From Nonomuraea turcica (GTDB lineage Bacteria; Actinomycetota; Actinomycetes; Streptosporangiales; Streptosporangiaceae), in assembly GCF_030718205.1 (NCBI RefSeq), contig NZ_JAUZQF010000009.1, positions 124,001 to 188,000 on the forward strand: DNA of 64,000 nucleotides, given 5' to 3'. Both the position numbers and the translations under genes were made by a program. Below are positions 24,743 to 33,548 of this stretch, piece by piece; position 1 is the stretch's first letter; every line of letters starts with the position of its first letter. The notes under the pieces are model-generated. The model was not told the DNA's origin, ran no database searches, and worked only from the letters and a program-made list of their open reading frames with translations.

Positions 24743-25558
24743 ATGGCGACAAATCGGCCGGTAGCACTCGTGACGGGTGCGTCATCCGGCATCGGAAAAG
24801 CGGCCGCGCTCGCGCTGGTCGAAGCGGGCTTCGACGTGGTCGGCACAAGCCGTGACACCTCGCGCGTCACCCCGCTCGACGGTGTGACCTTCCTCGACCT
24901 CGACGTGGCCAGTGACAAGTCGGTCACCGCCGCGGTCCAGCAGATGTTCGAGCGGTTCGGGCGGATTGACGTGCTGGTCAACAACGCCGGCATGGGCGCG
25001 ATCGGTGCCGTTGAGGAAAGCTCCGTCGCGCAGGCCCAGGACCTCTTCAACGTCAACGTCTTCGGGGTGATGCGGATGACGAAGGCCGTCCTGCCCCGAA
25101 TGCGCGCTCAAGGACGCGGGCGCATCATCAACCTCTCCTCCGTGGTCGGCTTCCTCCCCTCGCCTTACATGGCCGCCTACGCCGCCTCCAAGCATGCGAT
25201 CGAGGGATACTCCGAGTCCCTGGACCACGAGGTCCGCGAGTACGGCGTCCGGGCGCTTCTCGTCGAGCCCGCCTACACCACCACCGGATTCGAGGCCAAC
25301 AGCCCGCGGCCCGACACGCCCCTGCAGGTCTACGCGGACCAACGGCGCGCCTTCGACCGCATGATGGAGACAGCGATCAAGGACGGCGACGACCCCACCG
25401 TCGTCGCCAAGGTGATCGTCGAGGCAGCGACCGACCCGAAGCCGAAGCTGCGCTACACCGCCGGATCCCTGGCCGGACGCGCAAGCACACTGCGTCGCAT
25501 CGCTCCTGCCCGGGTTTTCGACAAGCAGATCCGCAAGCTCAACCAGCTGGCCGGTTGA
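24743..25558 (+). CDS. Short-chain dehydrogenase/reductase
   Basis: This 271-residue classical SDR has the cofactor fingerprint TGASSGIG at residues 11-18, VNNAG, the catalytic serine in NLSSVVG and YAASK with the catalytic Tyr-Lys. An arginine in GTSRDTSR after beta-2 suggests NADP(H). It probably reduces a carbonyl or oxidises an alcohol; the substrate is unknown. It is first in a unit with the alpha/beta hydrolase at 25587 and sits behind the paired TetR operators, so it should be induced when the TetR ligand is present. Confidence 0.9.
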   Translation: MATNRPVALVTGASSGIGKAAALALVEAGFDVVGTSRDTSRVTPLDGVTFLDLDVASDKSVTAAVQQMFERFGRIDVLVNNAGMGAIGAVEESSVAQAQDLFNVNVFGVMRMTKAVLPRMRAQGRGRIINLSSVVGFLPSPYMAAYAASKHAIEGYSESLDHEVREYGVRALLVEPAYTTTGFEANSPRPDTPLQVYADQRRAFDRMMETAIKDGDDPTVVAKVIVEAATDPKPKLRYTAGSLAGRASTLRRIAPARVFDKQIRKLNQLAG

Positions 25559-25586
25559 CTCCTGCCCGCCACAGGGAGCCGGCGAT

Positions 25587-26465
25587 ATGCCCAGCCAAGA
25601 GGCGCGTCCCACGATCCATATTCCGGGGACCACCAGCCACACCATCGCCCCGCGCGGAAGGCGCCACAGCCATGAGGGAACGCTGCGTTACCTCAAGGCG
25701 GGCACGGGTGCCCCCCTGGTCCTGCTGCACACCGTGCGAACGCAGGCCGAGCACTTCCGCTTCCTCATCCCCTTGATCTCCGACCAGTACACCGTGTACG
25801 TCCTCGATCTCCCGGGGATGGGCTACTCCGAGATCGTGCCTGGTGCGTCGTACCAGGAGCCCGCGATGCGCGCGGGCGTCGAACGGCTCCTCGCCGAACT
25901 CGACCTCTCTGACGTGACATTGGTCGGGGAGTCCATGGGTGCGGTGCTCGCCCTGACCACCGCGGCCGATCTGCCGGAGCGGGTACGGCGCGTCGTTGCG
26001 GTGAATACCTACGATTACCGCGGCGGAATCGCCCGGTCCGGTCTCCTCGCCCGTGTGGTGGTCGGCGGTGTTCTCACTCCGGGGGTGGGCCCGGTGGTCG
26101 CCGGGGTGGAGCCCAAGGCCATCCTCCGCAGGATCCTGCGGGGCGGGCTGGTGGACAAGACCGCTTTGCGGGCGGACTACGTGGACGAGCTCCTCCAGGT
26201 GGGCAGCCGGCCCGGCTATCCGACTGTTGCCCGGGCCGTATACCAGAGCCTGCCCAGCCTCATCGCGGCCCGCGCGCGCTACACCGCGGTCAAGGCCCCC
26301 ATTCATCTCGTTTACGGGGAGAAGGACTGGTCCCGGTGGTCGGACCGGGAGGCCAACAAGGAGCTGCTGCCTGCCGCCGATTTCACGCAGGTGCCGGGAG
26401 CGGGCCACTTCATTGCTCTGGAACGGCCCGACATGCTGGCCGACCTGTTGAACGCGGTGGCGTGA
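25587..26465 (+). CDS. Alpha/beta hydrolase
   Basis: The protein has 292 residues. The nucleophile elbow GESMGA gives Ser116; the acid is likely the Asp in VYGEKDWSRW and the base the His in GAGHFIALERP. The oxyanion strand is LVLLHTVRTQAEHF in place of the usual HG. There is no signal peptide. It lies 28 bp after the SDR and is presumably co-transcribed. It resembles haloperoxidase or ester-hydrolase relatives; the substrate is unknown. The following CocE fragment may have been the third gene of this operon before the transposon. Confidence 0.85.
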   Translation: MPSQEARPTIHIPGTTSHTIAPRGRRHSHEGTLRYLKAGTGAPLVLLHTVRTQAEHFRFLIPLISDQYTVYVLDLPGMGYSEIVPGASYQEPAMRAGVERLLAELDLSDVTLVGESMGAVLALTTAADLPERVRRVVAVNTYDYRGGIARSGLLARVVVGGVLTPGVGPVVAGVEPKAILRRILRGGLVDKTALRADYVDELLQVGSRPGYPTVARAVYQSLPSLIAARARYTAVKAPIHLVYGEKDWSRWSDREANKELLPAADFTQVPGAGHFIALERPDMLADLLNAVA

Positions 26466-26481
26466 CCGGCCCGAGACCGGA

Positions 26482-26661
26482 GTGATCACCCGGCCCGGCG
26501 GTACGGGACCGTGGCCGGTGCTGCTGAGCCGGCTGCCGTACGGCAAGCAGTCGCCCATGGTGGCCATGGTGCTCGACCCCGCGGCGGCGGCCAGGCGCGG
26601 CTTCATGGTCGTCCTACAGGACACCCGTGGCCGCTTCGCCTCTGAGGGGGAGTGGGGCCCT
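26482..26661 (+). pseudogene. CocE/NonD-type hydrolase, N-terminal fragment cut by the transposon
   Basis: About 60 residues match the start of the X-Pro dipeptidyl-peptidase/cocaine esterase family: GPWPVLLSRLPYGKQS, then RRGFMVVLQDTRGRFASEG. The frame runs straight into the terminal inverted repeat at 26662. A small piece of a similar gene (WEPWTYEESDGY) appears just outside the right inverted repeat at 43,531. The catalytic serine region is missing from both pieces. Confidence 0.75.
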
Positions 26662-26709
26662 CGAGTAGGAAACCTCCGGTGAACCGGGGTTACTGTCACA
26701 TTTGTTGAC
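26662..26709 (+). repeat. Left terminal inverted repeat of the Tn3-like element
   Basis: The 48 bp beginning CGAGTAGGAAAC and ending TTGTTGAC match the reverse complement of 43483-43530 at 45 of 48 positions. Tn3-family inverted repeats are usually about 38 bp, so the match may extend slightly beyond the true end on either side. Confidence 0.9.
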
Positions 26710-26740
26710 GCCAGTGGGTTGACCAGGTCAGTCTTGCTGG

Positions 26741-27034
26741 ATGGCGGAGTTCGAGGGTGTCGCGTTCATCCGGTCGGATGTTGAGCGGTTCTGTGCCGAG
26801 CTGGTTGGGTTGGCTCCGGCGATCAGGTTGCGGCGGCTCGCGGAGTTGCGGGTGATGCTGGACAGCGTGGTCGCGGCGGCGTCGAGGGCAGCGATGGCGG
26901 ACGCGCGGGGGGAAGGCTGGGGGTTGCGTCGGATCGGTCAGCATGCGGGGATGTCGCACGAGCAGGTACGGCGGTTGTTGGTAGATGTTCCGTCGGATAG
27001 CACGGCTCAGGGGGCTTTGGATCAAGACCCATGA
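26741..27034 (+). CDS. Small helix-turn-helix protein at the left end of the transposon
   Basis: This 97-residue protein is helical (LVGLAPAIRLRRLAELRVML) and ends in a helix-turn-helix (LRRIGQHAGMSHEQVRRLL). It starts 31 bp inside the left inverted repeat and overlaps the next small gene by ATGA. Similar small proteins are common in actinobacteria; a specific role in transposition is not established. It might be a regulator brought with the element. Confidence 0.55.
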   Translation: MAEFEGVAFIRSDVERFCAELVGLAPAIRLRRLAELRVMLDSVVAAASRAAMADARGEGWGLRRIGQHAGMSHEQVRRLLVDVPSDSTAQGALDQDP

Positions 27035-27141
27035 GCGCCGGTGCTCTCGCCGACTTCGTGCTCGCCCGGCTGCTCGAAGAAGAGCAGACCGCGGACCTGT
27101 TCCACGAGCCGACTTGCCAACACAACGGCTGGTGCCCCTAG
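27031..27141 (+). CDS. 36-residue hypothetical protein
   Basis: A short frame overlaps the preceding stop by ATGA. It begins MSAGALADFVLARLLEEEQT and ends EPTCQHNGWCP. The opening resembles the first helix of DUF6221-type proteins, so it may be a truncated member. The translational coupling argues that it was once a real gene. Confidence 0.35.
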   Translation: MSAGALADFVLARLLEEEQTADLFHEPTCQHNGWCP

Positions 27142-27670
27142 CCCGCCCCCCGCCAGATCCTTGATCATGACGTCATGACGGCATGCCGTAATGACGGCCA
27201 GCATTGTTGATGACTGCCGCAAGCAGCTCACCCAACCCGATGGCTGGCCTATCACCGCCATTTACGCTGACAGGCCCTCAGCGCGATCGCACGAGCGGTG
27301 CTTCGCGCGTGTGTCTCCGACCAGCGAGACGATCGACCCGAAGCCGGAGGCGGGAGGGGAACCCAGTTCTCGTTGCTGATGCCCGTGGACGCCAGGTGGA
27401 GGTCGTCGGCCTCCTCGCTCAGGGCCTTACCAACGCCGAGATCGCTGACTGGCTCGTGCTGTCGGTCCGCACGGTGGACACCCACGTCTTAGCCGATGCC
27501 AGCCAGGCCGGGGCGCCAGCGGCCCGTAGTGTTAGCTGTGATCGTTTCGCCCGGCGTGGGGTGGAGGCGCGGCGAGGCTCCCAGCGCTGGCGACCTTCGC
27601 GTGCAATTGCTCGCCTTCAGCCCCCGAACGGCGATCACCCCACCTCTCCACTCTCAACCGTGAACCCGCC
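27142..27670. other. Debris including a LuxR helix-turn-helix remnant
   Basis: On the plus strand at about 27,390-27,490 the sequence reads RQVEVVGLLAQGLTNAEIAD then LSVRTVDTHV, a LuxR-type DNA-binding domain without the rest of its protein; a stop-free run-on follows. Nothing else is recognisable up to the end of the crotonase gene at 27671. Confidence 0.5.
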
Positions 27671-28480
27671 TCATGCCGACCGAGAGCCCGGCTGGAACAC
27701 GGGGGGACGTTTCTCCTGGAGCGCGGCGATGCCTTCCTGCACCTCCGACCCGGCGAACCCGAGGAATTCGAGCGCCAAAGCAGCGTCGAAATGCGGGGTG
27801 GCAGTTCGCAACCAGGAATTGAGCGCCTGTTTGGTCCAGCGCAACGCGGTGGGAGCACCGCCCGCGAGCCGGATGGCGACGTCGGTGGCCTTGTCGAGCA
27901 CCTCGCTATCGTCGACCGCGAGTGAGACCAGGCCGATGCGCTCCGCTTCCGCGCCGTCCAGCGGGTCACACGTGAGCAGGTAGTACTTGGCCTTGGCCAG
28001 TCCGCACAGCAGCGGCCAGACGAGGGCCGCGTGGTCACCGGCGGCGACGCCCAGTTTTGTGTGGCCGTCGATCAGCCGGGCGTCCTTGGCGACCACAGAG
28101 ACGTCAGCGAGCAGGGCCACGACGAGTCCCGCTCCAACCGCCGCCCCGCGTACCGCCGACACCACTGGTTTGGTGAACTCGATGAGGTTGGTCACGAGTT
28201 CGCGAGCTTCGCGGAGCCCGGCGGTCCGGGCCTGCGGGTCGTCGGCCAGGCTGCGGACCCAGTCGAGGTCCCCGCCCGCGCTGAATGTGCGGCCCGCCCC
28301 GGTCACCAGGACGGCGCGCACCCGTGGGTCGGCCTCGGCGTCGCGCCAGACTCGGGTGATCTCCCCGTGGCCAACCGCATCCAGAGCGTTGGCGCGGCGG
28401 GGGTTGTTGATGGTGATCCGCAGGACACCTTCCGAGACCCAGCTCAGGTCCAGCCGCTGGTATTCCGGATACCCGTCCAT
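27671..28480 (-). CDS. Enoyl-CoA hydratase/isomerase (crotonase) family protein
   Basis: This 269-residue crotonase has the oxyanion-hole segments [14 protein letters not shown] and [14 protein letters not shown] and the C-terminal trimerisation helix. At the first catalytic position it has [14 protein letters not shown], where hydratases usually have a glutamate, so it may be an isomerase, hydrolase or dehydratase rather than a plain hydratase. AAGGAGG precedes its start. It is divergent from the second crotonase across an 18-bp operator, so both are probably controlled together. Confidence 0.85.
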   Translation of the reverse strand: MDGYPEYQRLDLSWVSEGVLRITINNPRRANALDAVGHGEITRVWRDAEADPRVRAVLVTGAGRTFSAGGDLDWVRSLADDPQARTAGLREARELVTNLIEFTKPVVSAVRGAAVGAGLVVALLADVSVVAKDARLIDGHTKLGVAAGDHAALVWPLLCGLAKAKYYLLTCDPLDGAEAERIGLVSLAVDDSEVLDKATDVAIRLAGGAPTALRWTKQALNSWLRTATPHFDAALALEFLGFAGSEVQEGIAALQEKRPPVFQPGSRSA

Positions 28481-28488
28481 GATCCTCC

Positions 28489-28516
28489 TTGCATAGTATC
28501 GATCGATCGATACAAT
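28489..28516. promoter_or_regulatory. Divergent promoter with the GTATCGATCGATCGATAC operator
   Basis: The perfect 18-bp palindrome GTATCGATCGATCGATAC occupies 28496-28513. For the plus strand it fills the spacer between TTGCAT (28489-28494) and TACAAT (28511-28516), with the GTG start at 28523 six bases later, so that transcript is probably leaderless. A near-copy lies at 35252-35269. The TetR at 31772 is the likeliest binder. Confidence 0.7.
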
Positions 28517-28522
28517 ACATTC

Positions 28523-29332
28523 GTGTCAATGGAATTCCCAATCCCAGCCGCTGACAGCCACGCCGGACGAGTGCTGCTCCACCATCAAGGGCCGGTGTCG
28601 GTGGTGACGCTGAACCGGCCAGAAAGGCGCAACGCGCTGTCCCGCCAGATGGTGTGCGACCTCATCGATGCGCTCGTCGAGGCGGACGGGCACGACCAGA
28701 CGGCAGCCATCGTGCTCACCGGTACGGGCTCGGCGTTCTGCTCGGGCGACGATCTGTCGGAGGCGGCCCGCACCGACACCGAGACCTTCGACGAGACCAT
28801 CGAGGGGCTGCAACGCGTTACGAGAGTGCTGCTCACCTCCGACAAGCCGAGTGTCGCCGCGATCAACGGCGCGGCGATGGGCGGCGGCCTGGAACTGACC
28901 CTGGCCTGCGACCTGCGGATGGCCGGCCGGGACGCCGTATTCGCCTGCCCGGAGGTGGCCTGGGGCCTGGTGTGCACGAATGGGGCGTCGGTGCTGCTGC
29001 CGTCCCTGGTCGGGCACGGACGTGCGCGCGACATGTTGCTCACCGGACGGACCTACGACGCGACGTGGGCCCTGGCCGCCGGCCTGGTCAGCGAGGTCCT
29101 GCCCGGTGACCAGGTCCTCGACCGGGCTGTCGCACTCGGTGCGGAATTGGCGAGCCGCGCGCAGGCCGTCCGGCTGACCCGGCGGTTGATCAGCGACGGC
29201 GGTCATGAGGATCTGCTGCGTGCGCTGGAACGCGAGGCGGTCACGGTCGGAGAGGCGCGACGCACCGACGTGGCCGAGACTAACCTGCGCGAGTTCGAGG
29301 CTCGCCGGGCGCGAAGGGAGGCTCGGTCATGA
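28523..29332 (+). CDS. Enoyl-CoA hydratase/isomerase (crotonase) family protein
   Basis: This crotonase has 269 residues from the GTG at 28523 (an ATG follows two codons later). The oxyanion-hole segments are GTGSAFCSGDDLSE and INGAAMGGGLELTL, and ACPEVAWGLVCTNGA carries a glutamate at the first catalytic position. It probably hydrates a 2-enoyl-CoA or dehydrates a hydroxyacyl-CoA, and its sequence recalls carnitinyl-CoA dehydratase-type proteins. It overlaps the CoA ligase by ATGA, so the two are co-translated. Confidence 0.85.
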   Translation: MSMEFPIPAADSHAGRVLLHHQGPVSVVTLNRPERRNALSRQMVCDLIDALVEADGHDQTAAIVLTGTGSAFCSGDDLSEAARTDTETFDETIEGLQRVTRVLLTSDKPSVAAINGAAMGGGLELTLACDLRMAGRDAVFACPEVAWGLVCTNGASVLLPSLVGHGRARDMLLTGRTYDATWALAAGLVSEVLPGDQVLDRAVALGAELASRAQAVRLTRRLISDGGHEDLLRALEREAVTVGEARRTDVAETNLREFEARRARREARS

Positions 29333-30894
29333 TCGAAGACGTGCGCACCCTCAGCGACCTCGTCGACCAGCACGCCCGTACCCGGCCCGACCACCTGGCA
29401 GTGCGGGTCGAGGACGACGCACTCACCTACCGCCAACTGGCCGCGCGAGTCCAGTCGGTGGCCGCCGGCTTGGCGGACGACGGCGTGTGCGCGGGGCAGA
29501 GCGTGGCTCTCGTCCTGCCGAACTGCGTCGAGTTCGTCATCTCCTGGCTGGCTCTGGGCCGGATCGGGGCCGTGGCGGCGCCGGTGAACACGGCGCTGCT
29601 GGGCGATGGGATCGCGGCCGCCCTGCGGACGTCCAGGGCCGAGGTCGCGATCGTCGATGAACAGTTCCTGCCGGCGCTGGGGGAAGCGCTGCTGAACGAG
29701 GTGAACCTGCGCGCGGTCTTCGTCCGCAGCCAGGCCGATGCCCACGCCGATGCCGCTTCCTTCCGGCGCTGGGAGGACCTGGCGGCGCCCGCGTCCTCTG
29801 CACCCCGTCACGACACCCGTCCGGGAGACCCCAGCATTCTGCTGTTCACCTCCGGCAGCACCGGCCGCTCAAAGGCCTGTGTGCTGCCGCACCGGTATGT
29901 GCTCCGGCAGGCGGAGGTCTTCTCCGAGCAGCTCGGTCTGACCGCTGACGACGTGCTGTTCTGCCCCTTCCCGCTGTTCCACGCCGATGCCGCGATCTTC
30001 ACCGTCGCCCCCGCGCTCCTGCTCGGCGCGACCGCGGCACTGGTGGAGCGCTTCTCGGTGCGGCGGTTCTGGGACCAGGTGCGCCGCTTCCAGGCGACCG
30101 TCTTCGACTTCATGGGCGCGACGCTGACCATGCTGGACAAACAGGAGCCCGCACCCGACGACGCTGACAACCCCGCCCGGCTCGGCTGGGGCGTCCCGCT
30201 CCCGCAGTGGGCAGGTGACTTCGAGCGCAGGTTCGGCGTCGAGCTCGTCGAGGTGTACGGCCTCAGCGACACCGGGATCGTGCTGTACAACCGTCCTGGT
30301 GAGGCACGTCGCACTGGGGCGTGCGGACGTCCCGTCCACCCGTTCGACGTCAAGGTTCTGGATCCCGACGGATTCGAGCTGCCGACCGGCGAGGTGGGGG
30401 AGATCTGCATCCGGCCCCTTGAGCCGCACGTGATCCTGAACGAGTACCTCGGCATGCCCGAGGTCACCGTCCAGGCGTGGCGCGACCTGTGGTTCCACAC
30501 CGGAGATCTCGCCCGCCGGGACGACGACGGCTACTTCTACTTCGTCGGCCGGGGCGCGGACGTGATCCGCCGACGCGGGGAGAACATCTCCGCCCTGGAC
30601 ATCGAGGCGGTGATCAGCCGGCATCCCGCCGTGCTGGAGGTGGCGGCGTTCGGCGTGCCGAGCGACCTCACAGAAGAGGACGTGATGGCGGTCGTGTCCC
30701 TTCGGCCGGGCGAGAGCCTGGACACCCGCGCCCTGCTCTCCTACTGCGACGACCGGCTACCCCGCCACATGCTGCCGCGCTACGTCGAGTTCACCGGTCC
30801 GCTGCCCAAGACGCCGACCGAGAAGATCGAAAAGCGCGTGCTCAAGTCACGCGGAACCGGCCCCCACACCTTCGACCGCGAAACGCGCGACTGA
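29329..30894 (+). CDS. ATP-dependent acyl-CoA ligase (AMP-binding family)
   Basis: The protein has 521 residues. The adenylation P-loop LFTSGSTGRSKACVLP, the motif VYGLSDTG, WFHTGDLA with its catalytic Asp, and PTEKIEKRVL with the C-terminal lysine are all present. The overall pattern resembles crotonobetaine/carnitine-CoA ligase-type and alicyclic acid-CoA ligases. It activates a carboxylic acid to its CoA thioester and so defines the entry step of the transposon pathway. The substrate cannot be read from sequence. It is translationally coupled to the crotonase before it. Confidence 0.9.
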   Translation: MIEDVRTLSDLVDQHARTRPDHLAVRVEDDALTYRQLAARVQSVAAGLADDGVCAGQSVALVLPNCVEFVISWLALGRIGAVAAPVNTALLGDGIAAALRTSRAEVAIVDEQFLPALGEALLNEVNLRAVFVRSQADAHADAASFRRWEDLAAPASSAPRHDTRPGDPSILLFTSGSTGRSKACVLPHRYVLRQAEVFSEQLGLTADDVLFCPFPLFHADAAIFTVAPALLLGATAALVERFSVRRFWDQVRRFQATVFDFMGATLTMLDKQEPAPDDADNPARLGWGVPLPQWAGDFERRFGVELVEVYGLSDTGIVLYNRPGEARRTGACGRPVHPFDVKVLDPDGFELPTGEVGEICIRPLEPHVILNEYLGMPEVTVQAWRDLWFHTGDLARRDDDGYFYFVGRGADVIRRRGENISALDIEAVISRHPAVLEVAAFGVPSDLTEEDVMAVVSLRPGESLDTRALLSYCDDRLPRHMLPRYVEFTGPLPKTPTEKIEKRVLKSRGTGPHTFDRETRD

Positions 30895-30930
30895 CCACCG
30901 CTTTCCGCCACCGACGACAAGGGTTCCACA

Positions 30931-31704
30931 ATGACCAACGCCTCTTCCCTCAACCACCCCGCTCTCGGCAACGCCACGGCGATCGTGACCGGCGGCGCGA
31001 AGGGCATCGGCGCCGCGATCGTCCGCAGACTGGCCGCGTCGGGCGCCGCCGTCGCCGTCATCGACCTCGACGCCGCAGCCGCGCAGGCGCTCGCCGACGA
31101 GGTGCCCAACGCTTTCGCGCTGACCGCCGACGTCGGCGACCACGCGTCCATGAACGAGGTCGTGGAGGCGGCCTGCACACGGCTGAACGGCCTGGACATC
31201 CTGGTCAACAACGCCGGCTGGGATCACGTGAAGCGATTCGCCGACACCGAGCCGCCGCTGTGGGACAAGCTCATCCACATCAACTTGAAGGGCGTGTTCA
31301 ACGCCACTCACCTCGCCCTTCCCTGGCTCGTCGCACGCGGCGGAGGCCGCATCGTCAACGTGGCCAGCGACGCCGGACGCGTCGGCTCCTCCGGCGAGGC
31401 GGTGTACGCCGCGTGCAAGGGCGGCACGATCGCCTTCACCAAGTCCATCGCCAGGGAGACCGCCCGCCACGGCATCGCCGTCAACTGCGTGTGCCCCGGC
31501 CCCACCGACACCCCCCTGCTCGAAGAGATCAAGCAGGACGAGCGCGCCGCGGCCACCATGGACGCGATCGTCCGCGCCACCCCCGACAGGCGCCTCGCCC
31601 AGCCCGAGGAGATCGCCGAGGCGGTCGCCTTCTTCGCCGCGTCCCCGGCACACGTCACCGGCCAGATCCTGTCCGTCAGCGGCGGCCTGACGATGGCCGG
31701 GTGA
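30931..31704 (+). CDS. SDR resembling 2-hydroxycyclohexanecarboxyl-CoA dehydrogenase (BadH-like)
   Basis: This 257-residue SDR has TGGAKGIG, NNAGWDHVKRF, the catalytic serine in NVASDAGRVGSS and the Tyr-Lys in YAACKGG. The stretches NNAGWD and SDAGRVGSSGEAVYAACKGG are, from memory, close to BadH of Rhodopseudomonas palustris, which oxidises 2-hydroxycyclohexanecarboxyl-CoA. The aspartate in AVIDLDAAAA suggests NAD preference. It would act after a crotonase in the pathway. Similar SDRs act on straight-chain 3-hydroxyacyl-CoAs, so the alicyclic assignment is tentative. Confidence 0.85.
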   Translation: MTNASSLNHPALGNATAIVTGGAKGIGAAIVRRLAASGAAVAVIDLDAAAAQALADEVPNAFALTADVGDHASMNEVVEAACTRLNGLDILVNNAGWDHVKRFADTEPPLWDKLIHINLKGVFNATHLALPWLVARGGGRIVNVASDAGRVGSSGEAVYAACKGGTIAFTKSIARETARHGIAVNCVCPGPTDTPLLEEIKQDERAAATMDAIVRATPDRRLAQPEEIAEAVAFFAASPAHVTGQILSVSGGLTMAG

Positions 31705-31771
31705 CGGCAGCAGTGATCGCAATCCGGTAGGTTCAGCACACGAGATGGTCTCGTCAGGTAGGAGCCGAACG

Positions 31772-32431
31772 ATGCCGCGCCCGCGCGCCGCCGATGCGGC
31801 GGAAACGCCCCGTCGTATCCGCTCGGCAGCCATCAGCCTCTTCGCCGAGCGAGGGTTCCACGGCACGGGCATCCGCGACATCGCCACACAGGCCGGCGTC
31901 ACCCTGTCCTCGCTCTACCACCACTTCGGCAGCAAGGACGACCTGCTGGTGGACATCATGTTCACCAGCACCGCCCCGCTCAAACAAGCCGCCGACCAGG
32001 CGTATCAGGCGCTGGAGACACCCTGCCGACGCCTGGCGATGCTGATCGAGCAGCATGTGTGGGAACACGTCACCGACCGGCTGGCGAAGATCGTCAGCGA
32101 CACCGAGATCCGGGCGCTGTCCGGTGAGCGTCGCGACCGCGTGGTGGGCCTGCGCGACTCCTACGAGAACGTGTGGCGGACCACAGTGGAAGGAGGCGTC
32201 GCCGAGGGCGTGTTCACCGTCTCGCATCCCAAAGCGCTGACCATCGGCCTGCTGGAGATGTGCACCGCGGTGTCCCACTGGTTCCAGCCCAGCGGCGACC
32301 TCACCCTGCCGGAGCTGTGCCACAGCTACGCCGACGGGGGCCTGGCCATGGTTCGCGCCGCACGCGAGGGTCGCCCCGTGCGGCGCGTGGACCTGGAGAT
32401 CGGCGAACCTACGCGGTTCCTGGTGAGCTGA
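31772..32431 (+). CDS. TetR family regulator, candidate repressor of the transposon pathway
   Basis: The protein has 219 residues. The helix-turn-helix is FHGTGIRDIATQAGVTLSSL with YHHFGSKDDLL; the C-terminal domain carries TEIRALSGERRDRVVGLRD, a segment common in regulators of fatty-acid and CoA-ester catabolism (KstR2/FadR-like TetRs). The ATG at 31772 has GGTAGGAG upstream and is preferred to one at 31745. It follows the ligase-SDR genes on the same strand. The operator GTATCGATCGATCGATAC at 28496 and 35252 is the probable binding site, with an acyl-CoA as likely inducer. Confidence 0.87.
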   Translation: MPRPRAADAAETPRRIRSAAISLFAERGFHGTGIRDIATQAGVTLSSLYHHFGSKDDLLVDIMFTSTAPLKQAADQAYQALETPCRRLAMLIEQHVWEHVTDRLAKIVSDTEIRALSGERRDRVVGLRDSYENVWRTTVEGGVAEGVFTVSHPKALTIGLLEMCTAVSHWFQPSGDLTLPELCHSYADGGLAMVRAAREGRPVRRVDLEIGEPTRFLVS

Positions 32432-32493
32432 TCGCGGGAGCACGCTGGTTGGTGGCGAGAGTGTTCTTTGCAGCGCGGAAGGGAGATCATCAG

Positions 32494-33186
32494 GTGTCAC
32501 AAGTTCTCGTCATCCTGACGTCTCACGGGCAACTGGGCTCGACAGGGCAGGCGACGGGCGTGGGGTTGCAGACGTTTGCGTCGCCGTACTACGCACTGAA
32601 GGAGGCTGGTGTCGAGGTTGTCGTCGCATCACCACTTGGTGGCGACCCGCCGGTCGATCCTTTGAGCTTCGGCGAGGGCGTCGAGACGGTGGCTTTGCGG
32701 AGGTTGAATGAGGATGTCGACGCGCGAGCGCTACTGCGTGCGTCGCTGCCCCTGCGGAACGCGGCATCGACTGACTACGACGGCCTCTTTTTCGCGGGTG
32801 GCCATGGCGGAATGTGGGACTTCCCCGATGATCTCGTGGTCGGTGGCCTCATCGCCGCGGCGCTGAACGCGGGCAAGCCCGTTGTCGCGGTGTGCCACGG
32901 TGTTGCCGCATTGTGCGGGACCGATCCGGTGAGCGGCCGACCACTTGTCGAGGGGCGGAGGGTGACGGCACTGACGAACCAGGAGGAGGCCGCACTCGAA
33001 CGCGACGCTCTCGTGCCATTCTTGTTGCAAGACCGACTCATGAAACTGGGCGCCGAGTTCGATGAGGCGGCCAAATTCACCTCGCACGTCGTGGTCCACG
33101 GCTCTCTGATCACCGGGCAGAACATGCGGTCGGCCGACGAAGCTTCGCGCGCCTTCCTGGCCGCACTCGCCTCGCGGTGCGCATAG
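32494..33186 (+). CDS. DJ-1/PfpI family protein (type 1 glutamine amidotransferase-like)
   Basis: This 230-residue protein is like Hsp31/glyoxalase III-type DJ-1 members. The nucleophile elbow AVCHGVAAL holds the cysteine and histidine, and FFAGGHGGMWDF is the characteristic strand. It begins at GTG with GGGAG upstream. Members detoxify glyoxals or act as chaperones. Its place within a catabolic cluster suggests protection against reactive aldehydes, but it may simply be passenger cargo. Confidence 0.85.
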   Translation: MSQVLVILTSHGQLGSTGQATGVGLQTFASPYYALKEAGVEVVVASPLGGDPPVDPLSFGEGVETVALRRLNEDVDARALLRASLPLRNAASTDYDGLFFAGGHGGMWDFPDDLVVGGLIAAALNAGKPVVAVCHGVAALCGTDPVSGRPLVEGRRVTALTNQEEAALERDALVPFLLQDRLMKLGAEFDEAAKFTSHVVVHGSLITGQNMRSADEASRAFLAALASRCA

Positions 33187-33548
33187 GACCAGGTTGCGCC
33201 GACCCACAGCCAAGAGCCGAACCAAGCCACGCGACACGCCGCCCCGAGGTGTCGCACACCTATCGGAACTCCTGTCGCACGCCAGCCGGAACCCCGTCGC
33301 CCAGCTGCCGGAAACACGTCCTCAGAGGGCGATTCACGAGTTGCAGGGCGGTCGGTGGGTGCGATCGCCGGAACTTCTCTATGATCACCGACTTGCCGTT
33401 GTTGGTGGACACGAATAGCCGCAGGTTCCGCATCCGCTGACTCTCCGGCCGGGCCAGCAACGTCTCGATTGGGTCAGCCACCTCGGTGGCACGGGTGTAG
33501 CCCAGAACGACATCACCCGCCCGGCGCCGGGAGATCCGCGGGCTGTTC
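33187..33548. other. 361 bp before the ISL3 element, with a minus-strand gene fragment
   Basis: No complete gene. The minus strand reads a coherent protein-like stretch, including EVADPIETLLARPESQRMRN and LRLFVSTNNGKSVIIEKFRR, that is cut at the ISL3 boundary. I do not recognise the family. It may be a gene interrupted by the insertion. Confidence 0.35.

Noticed and set aside
28496-28513. GATC-rich palindrome as a restriction or methylation signature
   Set aside because: Its position inside a divergent promoter and its recurrence before the permease unit fit an operator better.
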